From assembly GCA_027924585.1 (NCBI GenBank), contig BSBM01001383.1, forward strand, positions 1,277,001-1,341,000: 64,000 nucleotides of DNA, in the 5' to 3' direction. The notes beneath the pieces were generated by a model. That model worked only from the letters and a program-made list of their open reading frames with translations. It was not told the DNA's origin and searched no databases. Both the position numbers and the translations under genes were made by a program. The DNA is from Larix kaempferi (Eukaryota; Streptophyta; Pinopsida; Pinales; Pinaceae). Shown here one piece after another: positions 1-10,332 of the stretch. Numbering within the stretch: position 1 is the stretch's first letter; every line of letters starts with the position of its first letter.

Positions 1-430
1 GTGAAAAAGGAAAGAAATGAGCAGGGTATGATGGAGTCGCAGCTACACAAAATGGAGTAACAGGAAAATCTTCGGCTGGATGGTGAAAGTTGTCGAATCA
101 TTCATCTTCTTCAACGAGCAATTTGATCAGGAAAACAAGATAAGGTTCCTGCAATCGTCTGACCCAGTCACGATCGTCGATCCTCGAGTAAATTTCTGTA
201 CACAGTTCTTCAAAACAAACCCGATCAAGCGTAAAAGAAAAATAAATAAATAAAAGAAAGATAACAATTTATTTATATACAAAATTATGCGTGGAAATTG
301 TAGTTTAAAAATTCATAGGGGTCAATAAAAGTCCCCGCCCTGACGTTAACTGATAATCTGGGTCAGCTGCAACATGTGAAATGAAGGCATTTTTTTAGAT
401 CAATTTGTGATATAGTCGCAGCCGATGACC
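1..430 (-). other. Element F post-pol region, no gene recognised
   Basis: This stretch follows the integrase C-terminal tail of F (which ends near 430) in the element's orientation. It is probably the start of F's 3' untranslated or extra region. Stops are present in all frames I checked and no domain was recognised. An A-rich run lies near 235-270. Confidence 0.5.
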
Positions 431-933
431 ATTGGCAAATATTGGTGTCTTTTTTTCATCAATGGTGATCAACCGAATTGTTCCATTATCAAATACTCTA
501 TCTATCTGGTAAGGACCCAAACAACATGTGCATAATTTTCCTTTGAAATCCCTCTTAAACCATGAATCATATAATAGAGCCCAGTCCCCTTCTCAGAAGA
601 CTTTATTCTTTATAAATCTATCGTGCCATTTAGAGTGTTGTTGTTGGATTAAAGTTGTATGATGCACTGTGACTGTGCAGTTCTCATCAAATTCATTAAA
701 CTGATTCAGTCAGTTCCTCTGAGCTTCTGATCAATCAAGGTTTGATTCTACAGATGTCTTCAAAGTTCTGATTTCAAATTCAATCGGGAAGACAACATTT
801 TTACCATATACCAATTCATATGGGGAAAAATCAATGGTGTTGTGCCATGTAGTGCGATAGGCCCATAGTGATCAAGACCTGTGTAGCAAAAGATGTCCAT
901 CGATCCAGCAGTATCGAGCACTCTGTTGTATAA

Positions 934-1009
934 TTTTTCTCTTTTCTCTCTTCGACAGATGTGCTGGAAGCTTTTTCTCTTTTCTCTCTTTGATAGATGT
1001 GCTAGAAGC
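934..1009 (-). repeat. 38 bp tandem duplication in element F
   Basis: Bases 934-971 and 972-1009 are two copies of a pyrimidine-rich unit, differing at about three positions. They code (minus) the repeated KREKR stretch and lie at the edge of the integrase deletion, so they may mark the repaired breakpoint. Confidence 0.8.
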
Positions 1010-2030
1010 TTACCTGCAGCCAAAAAATTAGCAATATCCGCATACCAGAGGGGATGAGTTGATATTGCAAACAAATGTTCGTCAGGGAAGGAATCTTCGA
1101 CTGGTAATTTGTCATCCCTGTTAGTAAGTCGAGATAAAAAGTCTGTAACAACGTTTTCCTTCCCTGGTCCATCAATAATTGTGATGTCAAATTCTTGTAA
1201 TAGTAGCAGCCATCTAGTTACTCCAGCATTCGTGATTGGTTTATTCATTAAATATTTGGTGGTTGAATGATCAGTGTGCACAAAAGTGGAATATCCAGTA
1301 ATGTAGTGTCTAAATTTGTTGATGGCATAAACTAGGCAAGGAATTGTTTCTCTGTGACAGTATAATTTAGTTCAGCAGGGGCTAGGTTCTTACTAATGTA
1401 ATAAATTGCATATGGGGCATAACGTTCATGCTGTCCTAAAACTGCCCCAATGGCAGTGTCTGAATCATCTGAGGAGATATGAAAAGGAAGAGCCCAATTG
1501 GGCCCTCGTAAGATGGGTGTTGTAGACAGCCTTTTCTTAAGTTCAGTGAATGCTTTTTGGCATGCATCATTCCAAACAAACTATGCATCCTTCATCAACA
1601 GAGTGAATAAAGGAGAAGCAAGTTTGGAAAAATTCTCTATGAATCTCCTATAATAACCAGCATGCCCTAAGAAGCTACATACATCATTTTGTGTTCCAAG
1701 AGTTGGTATATTTTCAATTACCTTAATTTTGGATGGGTCTACATGGATACCATTAGAAGAGATGAAGTTCCCCAGAACTATGCCCTCGCTCATCATCATA
1801 TGGCACTTTTTAGTGCTTAAAGATAGTTGGCTTTGTTCACAGCGTTCCAAAACCTTTTCTAAATTTTTAAATGTTTCTTCGAAACTACTACCGTATGGAG
1901 TAAAGTCATCCAAAAAATTTTCCATGCAGTCATTTACCATCTCTGAAAATATTCCAATCACTACTCTTTGAAATGTGGCTGGTGCATTGCACAACTTGAA
2001 AGGAAGTACCCTGTATGAAAAAGTGCCCTA

Positions 2031-2035
2031 GGGAC
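2031..2035. repeat. Left target-site duplication of element E (GGGAC)
   Basis: GGGAC precedes the TG of E's left LTR. The same five bases occur at 11431-11435 immediately after the right LTR. Removing E plus one copy rejoins the RT reading frame of F. Confidence 0.95.
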
Positions 2036-3115
2036 TGTTACACCAAAATGTCGTCACCCTTGTGCAAGTGTCGCAAGTGTCACAAGTGTTGCAAGTGTTG
2101 TCATCATGACCTAGTTTTGTCACCATGATCGTTGCAAGTATCGTCATTATGACCGTTGTGATAATGTCGTCATCTTGACCATTGTGTAAATCTTTGCTCT
2201 GGCCCCTAACTTCGTTCTGGGCTAAAACACATCCAATTGAGAGATTTTTCCTACCTAGTTGACCTCTTTGAGTAGGCTGTCGCACTTCTCCTTCATCTAG
2301 GGTGCGACATTGCAGTTTCTGGTCAGCTAGGGTGAGACACTGTCACACTCTATCTTCCTACAGAGTGCGACGACCCCTCTTTTTCACTCTGTGTCCTCTA
2401 ACAGGGTGCGACGAGGTTGGTTAAAGGCTATTTTGGGGAGTCTCGTTGTCTCTCTAGAAGTTTTTTGAGGTGGAGGCCTATCCCCAGTCTCTAGGTGAGG
2501 TGGCATTTCAGTTCCTAACCTTATGGGAAGATCCCTTAACCATCTCTCCCTAATCCTCAACCTACCCTATCTCTTTAGCCCTATATAAACACCCACTCTC
2601 TCCATGAGAAGGGGGAAGGTCTATGGTATCCTTATGGTGATAGAATCCATATTGGTGTTTGGGAAGTTTGTACCATCTTGGAGGCTTGGCTTGGACATGT
2701 TGGATGGAGGATGCAACATTGAGGCTTTGGTTATAGCTTCATCCTTTCTATGTATTCCCACTTTTATACAGTTAATATAATCTCTTTCCATAAACTATTG
2801 TCTCATTGATGATGATGTTTAGAGTTTTCTTCCTTAACTATTAACTTAGATCAATCATATGAAATATATTCTTTCATTCTTTGCTAGTATCTATATGTTC
2901 AATAGGGTCTTGCAGCTTGAGATCTGACGACGCTGGAGCATTGGATCAACAAAGAGCAAAGGGATCTGCAAATCTGAGGTAAGCTATCTATCTACTGGTT
3001 TGTAGCTCTATTGATCTAGGAAAGTAGATCTATGTTCTGTTCTATTTGTTCTAGACTCACATTGAGATAGGGAGATCACGCCTTAGATCCATCTTTGGTA
3101 GATTGTCCGTTAACA
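2036..3115 (+). repeat. Element E 5' LTR
   Basis: Starts TGTTACACC and ends GTTAACA. It matches 10333-11430 throughout. The first 150 bases contain diverged GTGTCRCAA and GTCGTCATCATGACC words, whose copy number explains most of the length difference from the right LTR. A TATA box lies at 2583-2590. A perfect 8 bp stem (2278-2285 with 2302-2309) has arms TGTCGCAC and GTGCGACA. Confidence 0.92.
2583..2590 (+). promoter_or_regulatory. Putative TATA box in element E 5' LTR
   Basis: TATATAAA followed by ACACCCACTC, conserved in the right LTR at 10898-10905. It sits mid-LTR, as expected for a U3 promoter in plus orientation. Confidence 0.6.
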
Positions 3116-3134
3116 AATCTAGCGACCATACTGG
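3116..3134 (+). other. Element E primer-binding-site candidate
   Basis: Directly after the LTR end comes AATCTAGCGACCATACTGG. It resembles the TGGCGAC...CTGG primer sites of Tat-type elements, with one change in the first triplet. The priming tRNA is not certain. Confidence 0.5.
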
Positions 3135-5287
3135 AGAATGAACATAGTTTTAGTTTTCAATTTGAATCCATTTTCAGTTGATTTCTTTTTCCATCCATTT
3201 AATTTGCCTCCTGAGTCTTTTTCACCATCAGATCTTCACTTTGAAGAGTCTGATTACCTTCCTCTGAGTTTATACTTCTCATTTTCAGACCATTTCATTG
3301 CTCATTGCCTAGAGAATTGGTTCATGTTTTAACACAGATCTTGCATGTCGCACCTGGTTAGTATACACAGAGCGACACTGTGTGTTTTTTTATCTCTGTT
3401 CTTAGCTTGTTAGTCTGTCGTCGAAACCCTTCCATTGGTATACTGTGACATCATCGCACTTCCCACATTGGTGAATTGTGATGTCACACTATGTATAAGC
3501 ACATAGTGCGCTGATTTGCCAATTTTTTCCATACAGGCATGCCCTCTCCAGTTCTATTGTGAGTTTGGTTTGTGTGCAGACTCCTCTGCATTGTACCTTC
3601 TAGGCAGAGACCCTTTTGTCCAGCATTGTTTTGTTTGGCTTGTTTGTATTGGTTTATGGGTCTTTTGAGATTTGGATTCATGTTTGGGGCCATGAATCGT
3701 GCATCCTACAGTCGTTTTGACCCATCTCAAAGTTTTGAGATCATTTTTGGTTGGGTGTGATTGACTTGTTTTAAAGACTTGAAAAGTGTGGGATATCCAT
3801 ATCCTTTTGAGCCTCTCTTTCTTGGGTTATGCATCTTGCTTCCTTTACATGCTAAGCTATCTAATGATTTTTGGGAAAGATTGATTCTTTGTCTCCACTT
3901 TAGTTCAAAGAAAAGCTTGATTTTGTCACTCTTTTGCTATATTCATGAAATTAGAAAACATAATTATTCTTCTTGCTTTAATTTGATCATTTGGAATTCT
4001 TGGTCTCACATTCATAAGAAGAAGAAAGGCTTGTTTCAGATTTGTATGCATTTGAGTTAGATAAGATTGTTAAGCGCTTTCCTTTGTCTTGCATTTGACT
4101 AGAAATGTTTGTGGAATCCTTCTTTCCGTAGCTTAGATGTGTCTTTTTCAAGTGTAAAAAGATATAAAATGAGTTATAATTATTGCATTTGGTAGATTTT
4201 GAGCCTTTCTTGAGTGTCTTTGAGTTGTTTGGGTGCTTGCCATTTTTCTTTGGGAATTTCTGAATGATTAGAATGTTGTAGATATTCTCTCACTTTCTAT
4301 ATATAGATATGAAAAGCATTGAGTTATTAAGTTCCATTTTTTATACATGCATTTGAAAATTGAAAGTGCTTCATTATTTTGTCTTATACATTGTTAAGAG
4401 TAGTCGCATCTTTCATTTTCTTTGCGCTTTTTAGTTGATTATTGCAGAAAGTTAGAGTTATTGCACTCTAGGAAGAAATTCTTCTTTTCGCTACTACTTA
4501 AGTACTTTTGGTTTGAAAGAAAGAAAAATCTCTCCTTACCTTAAGTAGTTTTCATTGAAAATGAAAGGAAAATGTGCATTACCATGTAGTTGAGGATTGC
4601 ATTATGTTTACATTTATGTACTCACCTCATGCATCCACCTAACCGTACAAGATAAAATTAACGCTAGCTTAGGTTAAAATCATTTAGCAACTTGTGTGTA
4701 AGTTAGAGATGTGTTCCGGTGTCGTTAAGCGTGGCAGCTGTCATTATTTGCCAGCATTGTATCTTGGGGGTATTGTAGTCTTCCACGTACTTATCGGTAT
4801 ATCAAGCTCCTTCACATACCCACCAAGTACCATAATCCGTACTTGGCGTATATCGAAGGGTGTATCATGTACTATGTAGTATATCGGAAGGTCTCTTGCC
4901 ATACAGTTGTGCATTCGACAACACCACTACAGATTTGAGCTCCCATGTACCTTGCGTATATTGGGAGACACCACTACGATTCCTGAAACCAACTGAGTTA
5001 ACCATTTGTCCATCTTGGCAAAGCAATACACCGAGAACAGCACTCGGGGAGATTAGCATGCATGTACTATCCAGGTAATTGGGTATGCAGAAAAGGGTAC
5101 GGTCCCAATCCTCCTTGTCGCGTCATATTGTTGGACCCTGCAGTATATAGTGGTTTGCGATGCCTTGATAATCTTGTGAGGTTCCAGACTTTGAATCCAC
5201 TCCTATTCACACAGTTTGCTTGTTGCTTTTAGACTTGAGTAGTGTTTGAATTGTGTGGTACTTTAGAGTCTCTTAGGAAGTTCAGAT
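3135..5287 (+). other. Element E 5' leader, non-coding, stem-loop rich
   Basis: This 2.15 kb stretch carries only short ORFs without recognisable domains. Perfect inverted repeats stand out: 3445-3453 with 3479-3487 (9 bp, arms GTGACATCA and TGATGTCAC); 3487-3494 with 3501-3508 (8 bp, 6 nt loop); 4823-4830 with 4839-4846 (8 bp, arms CCAAGTAC and GTACTTGG); and 4940-4945 with 4962-4967. Such a long leader is unusual and may hold packaging or translation signals; that is inference. Confidence 0.6.
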
Positions 5288-6817
5288 ATGGAAGATTCTT
5301 CCGCGACTACCAACCAAGAGGCCCCTTTCCAGGGTATGCCATTTGTTATTCCCCCTTGTGGAACTGTTGGTCCTACCTTTATGGCTACGTTGAGTCTTCC
5401 TAGATTGACGATAGGATTATCGGTATGGTTATTCTCCAATATAGTTACACCAAGTGCACCAATCGTGTCGAACCTAGGCCCTTCACCACATGAGCATCAA
5501 TCTCATGGTGACCCTTCTCCTTCTCCGTTGAAAGTTGAATCGGATTCCATCTCTTCCTCTTCTCCTACTGAAAACGTTAATGTTAGTAAGAAGGCCGGTG
5601 TGAAGAAGAAGAAAGGGAAGATTAAGAAGAAGAAGTTTAAGAAAGAGACCAAGCGTCAACCATCTGCCTCTGATGGCACTCATTCTATGAGAATGCCTCA
5701 TAATCCCAAGTTCCCTTGCAAGCTTTGTAAGGGTGATCACCTTCTCAAGAATTGTCCCAGCCTTTCCCGTGTGTCAAAAGTGTGATCTAAAAACCCCAAA
5801 CCGCTTGTATCGTCAACCTATGACCATCATGTTGATGATACTCCCTCGACCAGTGACCCATTGGTGAAGGATCAGAAGAGTAGAGCTGTGGACACTTGCT
5901 GGCTATGCAAGGGCATGCATCGTACTTACCTTTGTCCAAGCATGGATGAAGCTTCACGATGGTTGGAAGATATTACTAGTTCTCAATAGGTACTTCCAAC
6001 CAGTGATATTAAGTTGTCCCTCGACCCCTCGCTGGTTGATCAAGTGATCGATTCAGTTTTATCTGTAATCGATCATACTCTTCCTTCCAAGAGTGAAGTG
6101 ATTGAGTCGAGGTCATCCCCACTCGATCCCACTCTTCCATTGGAGAAAGTCCAGACTAAAGCAGTCACCATGACGCAATCTTCATCTCATTCTTATCTTC
6201 CAAGTGATAGTGAATTAGAAACTGCTGATGTTTTCCTTGTCAGTTCAGAATGTCTTAGGCAAGGGGAAACCCTGTCCATTCCGATAGGTCCCCCCCCAAG
6301 TACTAAGGTCCTTTCCTTTGATTGGAATGGTCTAACATAATCTCATCTTCCTTCGAGTATTCCTTTTCAAATATCTGTAGGAGTTTCCGATAAAGAAATC
6401 TTTCGTACGATACTTGATGAGGGAGCTTTTGTTAGTATTTTATCCTCAACTGCTTGGAAAGCTATAGGTTCCCCTCAGCTTGTGCTAGTAACTTACCAGA
6501 TTTTGGCTTTTAATAGAAGGCCTACAAGACCTTTAGGGATTATCCCACATTTACCTATCACGTTGAGAGGTAAAACTATTTATGTTGATGTCATGGTTGT
6601 CCAAGGTCCTTTAGATTTCAATCTGCTCCTTGGAGGTGATTATGTCTATGCTATGAAAGCTGTAGTGTCCACGTTCTTTCGAGTTATGTATTTTCCTCAT
6701 CATGGGAATATTGTGACCATTGATCAGCTTTCCTTCGTGATACCCACTCATCATATGACTCCTAGTCATCAGACTTCCCTGAATGTTCCACATGTTTTAG
6801 TGGTTTCTTCCCCCTAA
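5288..6817 (+). pseudogene. Element E gag/aspartic-protease-like ORF with three in-frame stops
   Basis: ATG at 5288 opens a frame of 510 codons, broken by TGA at 5783, TAG at 5987 and TAA at 6338. All three lie in one frame with no indel, and each is one C-to-T step from CGA, CAG or CAA. The N-terminal part is low complexity, with a Lys-rich segment at about codons 100-123. Two CCHC-like knuckles follow: CKLCKGDHLLKNC (about codon 143) and CWLCKGMHRTYLC (about codon 205). Near codon 375 a retropepsin-like fold is suggested by ILDEGAFVSILSS (the family has DSGA, here DEGA) and later by FNLLLGGDYVYAMKAV. No RT follows. It is probably a gag-protease module cleaving its own product; the DEGA change makes activity doubtful. 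Confidence 0.75.
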
Positions 6818-7673
6818 AGATGGGGGGTACGAGCACGGTTTATCTTATGTTTCAAGCTCGTTAAAAAATGAAACCATCCACTCGAGCATAGTTTTATTCC
6901 ATTTAGATCTCGTTAAAAAATAAGATGGGCTCCCTCAAGCATAGTTATTGTCTATTTCAAGCTTGTGTAAAAATGAAATAGATCTCCCTCCCATCGGTTC
7001 GAGTCTCTCGCTAGAGTTAGAACCTGAACCTTCATTTCCTCTGATTCTTGTTCCCTCCCTTGGCGAACATTTCCATATTAGTAGCCAGGTTGGTAGTTGG
7101 GTTAGCAAGCAGCATTTTCAGACGAAATGAAGCTTGGGGGGCATGCCACATGTTGTACCGTCAGCAATCATGTTGAGGAAACACTACCATGTTAAGCCGC
7201 TAGCAATCACGCTAGGGGAATTTACCAACCTCTGGGAATCATGTTGGAAAGGAACCCATCAATGGGCCTTAACTATGAGCATAGTTCCCATTCTATGGCA
7301 AGCTCGTTAAAAAATGAGATAGGTTCCCATGAGCATAGTTCCCGTTCTATGTCAATCTCGTTAAAAAATGAAATAGGTTCCCATGAGTAGAGTTCTAATT
7401 TTGTGTCAAGCTCATTAAAAAATGAAGCAACTCATTTTCCATTGAGTCGAGTCTTCCCATTGACTTAGTACCTGAACCTTCTTTTCATCTTCCTAGGGCT
7501 AGCTTAGGCGAATGAAATGAAGCTTGTGGGCATCTCTTCAACATCTGGACGTTATGTTGAAGTCGGCTCGATCGCCTCTCCAAACCATGTTGGAGTTAAG
7601 TCAATTACTTCTAGCAATCATGCTGGGGGCATGTACAAGAGTTTGGTTTTCATGATGGGAAGAGTCCACCAAT

Positions 7674-8268
7674 TGTTATATTTTAAGCATTAATTCAATA
7701 TGCTATAGGATCTTCACTGAAAGAATAACATGTACAGTATATCAATGCATAACAATCATATCAAGCATGTCAAGCATCACAAGAATCAAAAGCATGAGAT
7801 AATGAATACACAGATTTTTCCGTGGGGAAAACCCTAAGGTGAAAAACCCCACAACTTCCTCACAGATAGATAGAGCAATGGCTCAACCAAAGTACAACCA
7901 AATACAATAGATAGTCTCCTACTATGCAGCTAATCCTCCTCCTCCAATGTGTGCCGCTTTCTAAGTGAGAGAAGAGTGAGTTCTGAGATGATCAAAATAA
8001 AGAATCCCGACTCTCTATTTATACTTGTCCTGACCTGCCTAAATACTTATGGGGCCGACTTGTCTAACTCAGCCTAATAACCCCAGTTACATATATTATG
8101 GGCCGACACCCACATCAGGTAGTCTAATAACCCATCGGCAAGTTAATCCACTTGCGATACTTGTCAATACAAATGACAACACTTCCTTATAGAGGAATAA
8201 CACATCTCTTATAAGGGTACAATAAATATATATATATAATAAATTCTGAAGTTACATATACATCAACA
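7674..8268 (-). mobile_element. Solo copia-type LTR inserted in element E
   Basis: A 595 bp segment starting TGTTATATTTT and ending ATCAACA interrupts the stem-loop array. It is flanked by CCAAT (7669-7673) and TCAAT (8269-8273), a target duplication with one mismatch. Read on the minus strand it has a good TATA box (8015-8023, TATAAATAG) and the GGGGTTTTTCACC and GGGTTTTCCCCAC blocks common near the end of plant copia LTRs. No primer site or coding region adjoins it, so the internal part was probably lost by LTR-LTR recombination. Confidence 0.85.
8015..8023 (-). promoter_or_regulatory. TATA box of the solo LTR
   Basis: The minus strand reads TATAAATAG followed by AGAGTCGGG. It fixes the transcription direction of the LTR as leftward. 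Confidence 0.65.
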
Positions 8269-9190
8269 TCAATGGGAATATTTTCGAGCATACTTTCCTT
8301 CTTTAGGTTTCGAGCTCATTAAACCATGAAAATTATCCCGAGCATAGTTCCTTTTATGTTACAAGCTCGTTAAAAAATGAAGCAGACATCATGAGCATTC
8401 TTCCAACCTATCTTTGAGCTCATTAAAAATAGTAAGATGGCATTTGAGCTTACTTTTCACCTTTTTCATGCTCTGGTTGAAACATGAAAAGTGGTTTGAG
8501 CTTACTTTTTACTTTTTCGTGCTCTAGTTCAACTATGAAAAAGATTCTGAGTGCTTTTGATACCATTATCGTGCTCGTTAAAAATTTGAGTAAAAAGGTG
8601 TGTCTAACGAGTATAGGTTTATCACTTTATCTGGCCTCACTAGACTATTTACGGAAAAGGAACTGTGCCGAATTTACTTTTTCCTTTTTCGTACTCAGTT
8701 ATCAACCATGACAAAGTTGTTCATGGAGTCCTTTTTAAGCTCTTTTCAGACTCCCTAAATAGGAAAAGATTGCCAAGCGAACTTGATGCTTTCACACTTG
8801 TAAAAGAATTTGAATGATCGTCTTTCTGGTAATAGTTTACCCCTTTTTCGAACCAGAAAGCACTATTTACGAAAAAGGAATACTCCAACCAAACATGGCT
8901 GGAAGAGTCCTCTCTCGTGTTGTTTTACCCTTTTTTGGATGATGAGGCTAACTTTACGAAAAAGGACCGTTGGAGTCTCCTTTAGTTCTTTTCAGACTCT
9001 CTAAGCATGAAATGACGCCGAGTTTTCCTTCTTTGGACTCGTTAAATTTTAAACATTGAAGGGCCCATTATGGGACGAACCCCTCTTTTCCCAAGTTTGT
9101 AAAACGTTTGGGATTGGACTCATCTATGAGATGAGCTATAGCAAGCATCTTGTTACCCTCATCAAGCTCGTCAAAAACACATGAGGCACT

Positions 9191-10332
9191 CATAAATCAT
9201 GATGGGGAAAAAGGGAATATTTTATGTTACATCTTAATTACGGAAGTACATAGTCACTCTTGAACATGGCACTCGTTTGCATTTGCAATCAGTACTTGGA
9301 TAATCTGTTTGTCCTCGAGTCTTGTCAATTCCATGAGTCGCGTCGCTCCTTTGGATTAGCCAAAGAATGCTTCCACCATCAGTTGCATTAGGGGTTGATA
9401 TCATTCTCGTCATGTTGATATTTCCAAGTCATGCCATGCCCATGTTCAAGAGATGTTTCATTACTCATCATCTGCAGTCAGTATGCCTTCGATCATGTTG
9501 GTCTACCTTGAGTCAGTCTTGCACATTACTCTACCATCCGATCTACACCAAACATCTGTTATCGAGTTTCATGTCGATGATGGGGGATTCATCATGGCCC
9601 TCCTTCGATGGGTTCATCCTCGTCGACTTCAAATCATCATCCGAAGATTGAACTTAGAAACCAACCAAGTACCTTGGGCCTGCATGCCTCAATGGCTGGT
9701 TACCTCGCTTTCGACATGAGTTTACCTCATTGACTCTTGATTGAAATATTCCATTACGTGTTCGACTTCAGCTCATTGATTCACGCTTGATGGTATGTAC
9801 TGTGATACCTTGGGGATCATTGACATTAATGGTGATTCCCCTCACACTTGTTAACAGTATACATTAATGACTGATAATCAAGTGGTTTCTACCATGTTCG
9901 ACTCCAAAACATTGTAATCACATGGATAGATTTGTATCATTTCGGGTTCAACTTGAAGATCCTAGGGAAGTTCTTGCCTACCCAAGTTGCGATGGAGATT
10001 GTTTGGGACGCACAGATCCACTTTATATTGATCGTGGCTGTGTTGTCAGTTTAGAGTTACACGGATCCACTTTATTATTGGTCGTGGTTGTGTTATCATC
10101 TCATCATGGATCTACGATTGTGTCTAGTAGCCATGATTGTGTTCAGTCGGTCATTACTATCATGGATCTGCAATGTATTGGTCAACAGCCATGTTTTGTG
10201 TTGTATGAGACTTGTGGATCTCAAGTCATTTCTGCAGCAAATCCTTCCAACTAGCAAGTCCTTGCCATTTTTTCTTACTACAAAGCATTTCACCTGTCTC
10301 ATTCCGTCAGCTTCATGCTTTGGAGGGCATTC
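9191..10332 (+). other. Element E distal 3' region and polypurine tract
   Basis: No recognisable coding region. It holds more inverted repeats (9812-9819 with 9833-9841, one bulge; 10105-10115 with 10127-10135, two-base bulge) and a roughly 50 bp direct repeat beginning GATCCACTTTAT near 10015 and 10065. The stretch TTTGGAGGGCATTC (10319-10332), just before the right LTR, is the likely polypurine tract. Confidence 0.55.

Larger units (their letters stand above)
430..2035 (-). pseudogene. Element F pol, 3' part: RT C-terminal half, RNase H, residual integrase
   Basis: Minus-strand segments: RT from LCNAPATFQR through FLDD (the catalytic YxDD-box position) to the connection (1994-1581); RNase H with SSDDSDTAIGAVLGQ, YYISKNLAPAELNYT and TDHSTTKYLMNKP (about 1560-1100); then WYADIANFLAAGK (about 1050). 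Next comes the integrase tail: YELVYGKNVVFPIEFEI, WHDRFIKN and a GPYQIDRVFDNGT module (about 820-440). The integrase zinc finger and D,D-35-E core that should lie between RNase H and WAYRTT are missing; only about 150 bases separate them. In-frame TAG codons occur near 1580 and 1340, with a frameshift near 1300. The first codon after the E insertion is TAG where relatives have Trp. Not functional. Confidence 0.88.
6820..9190 (+). repeat. Stem-loop array in the 3' non-coding region of element E
   Basis: Nineteen or more short inverted repeats are packed between the protease ORF and the distal 3' region, interrupted by a solo LTR (7674-8268). Class I has a loop core near AGCTCGTTAAAAAA with changing but self-complementary arms: for example 6849-6854/6869-6874, 6951-6959/6974-6982 (9 bp), 7347-7354/7369-7376, 8512-8520/8535-8543, 8842-8850/8870-8878 (9 bp) and 9157-9162/9181-9186. 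Class II has loops near AATCA or CTGGACGTT: 7200-7204/7211-7215, 7536-7544/7554-7562 (9 bp), 7578-7583/7590-7595 and 7611-7616/7621-7626. Units are spaced about 50-70 bases apart and are often preceded by GAGCATAGTT. Function unknown. Confidence 0.75.

Noticed and set aside
3138-4060. Plus-strand ORFs of 60-99 codons in the leader of element E as genes
   Set aside because: Low-complexity translations without domains, in a leader dominated by non-coding structure.
6849-7430. Stem-loop array as a CRISPR array or simple satellite
   Set aside because: Units are not identical direct repeats with unique spacers. Arms vary while the loop is kept, and the context is a plant retroelement.
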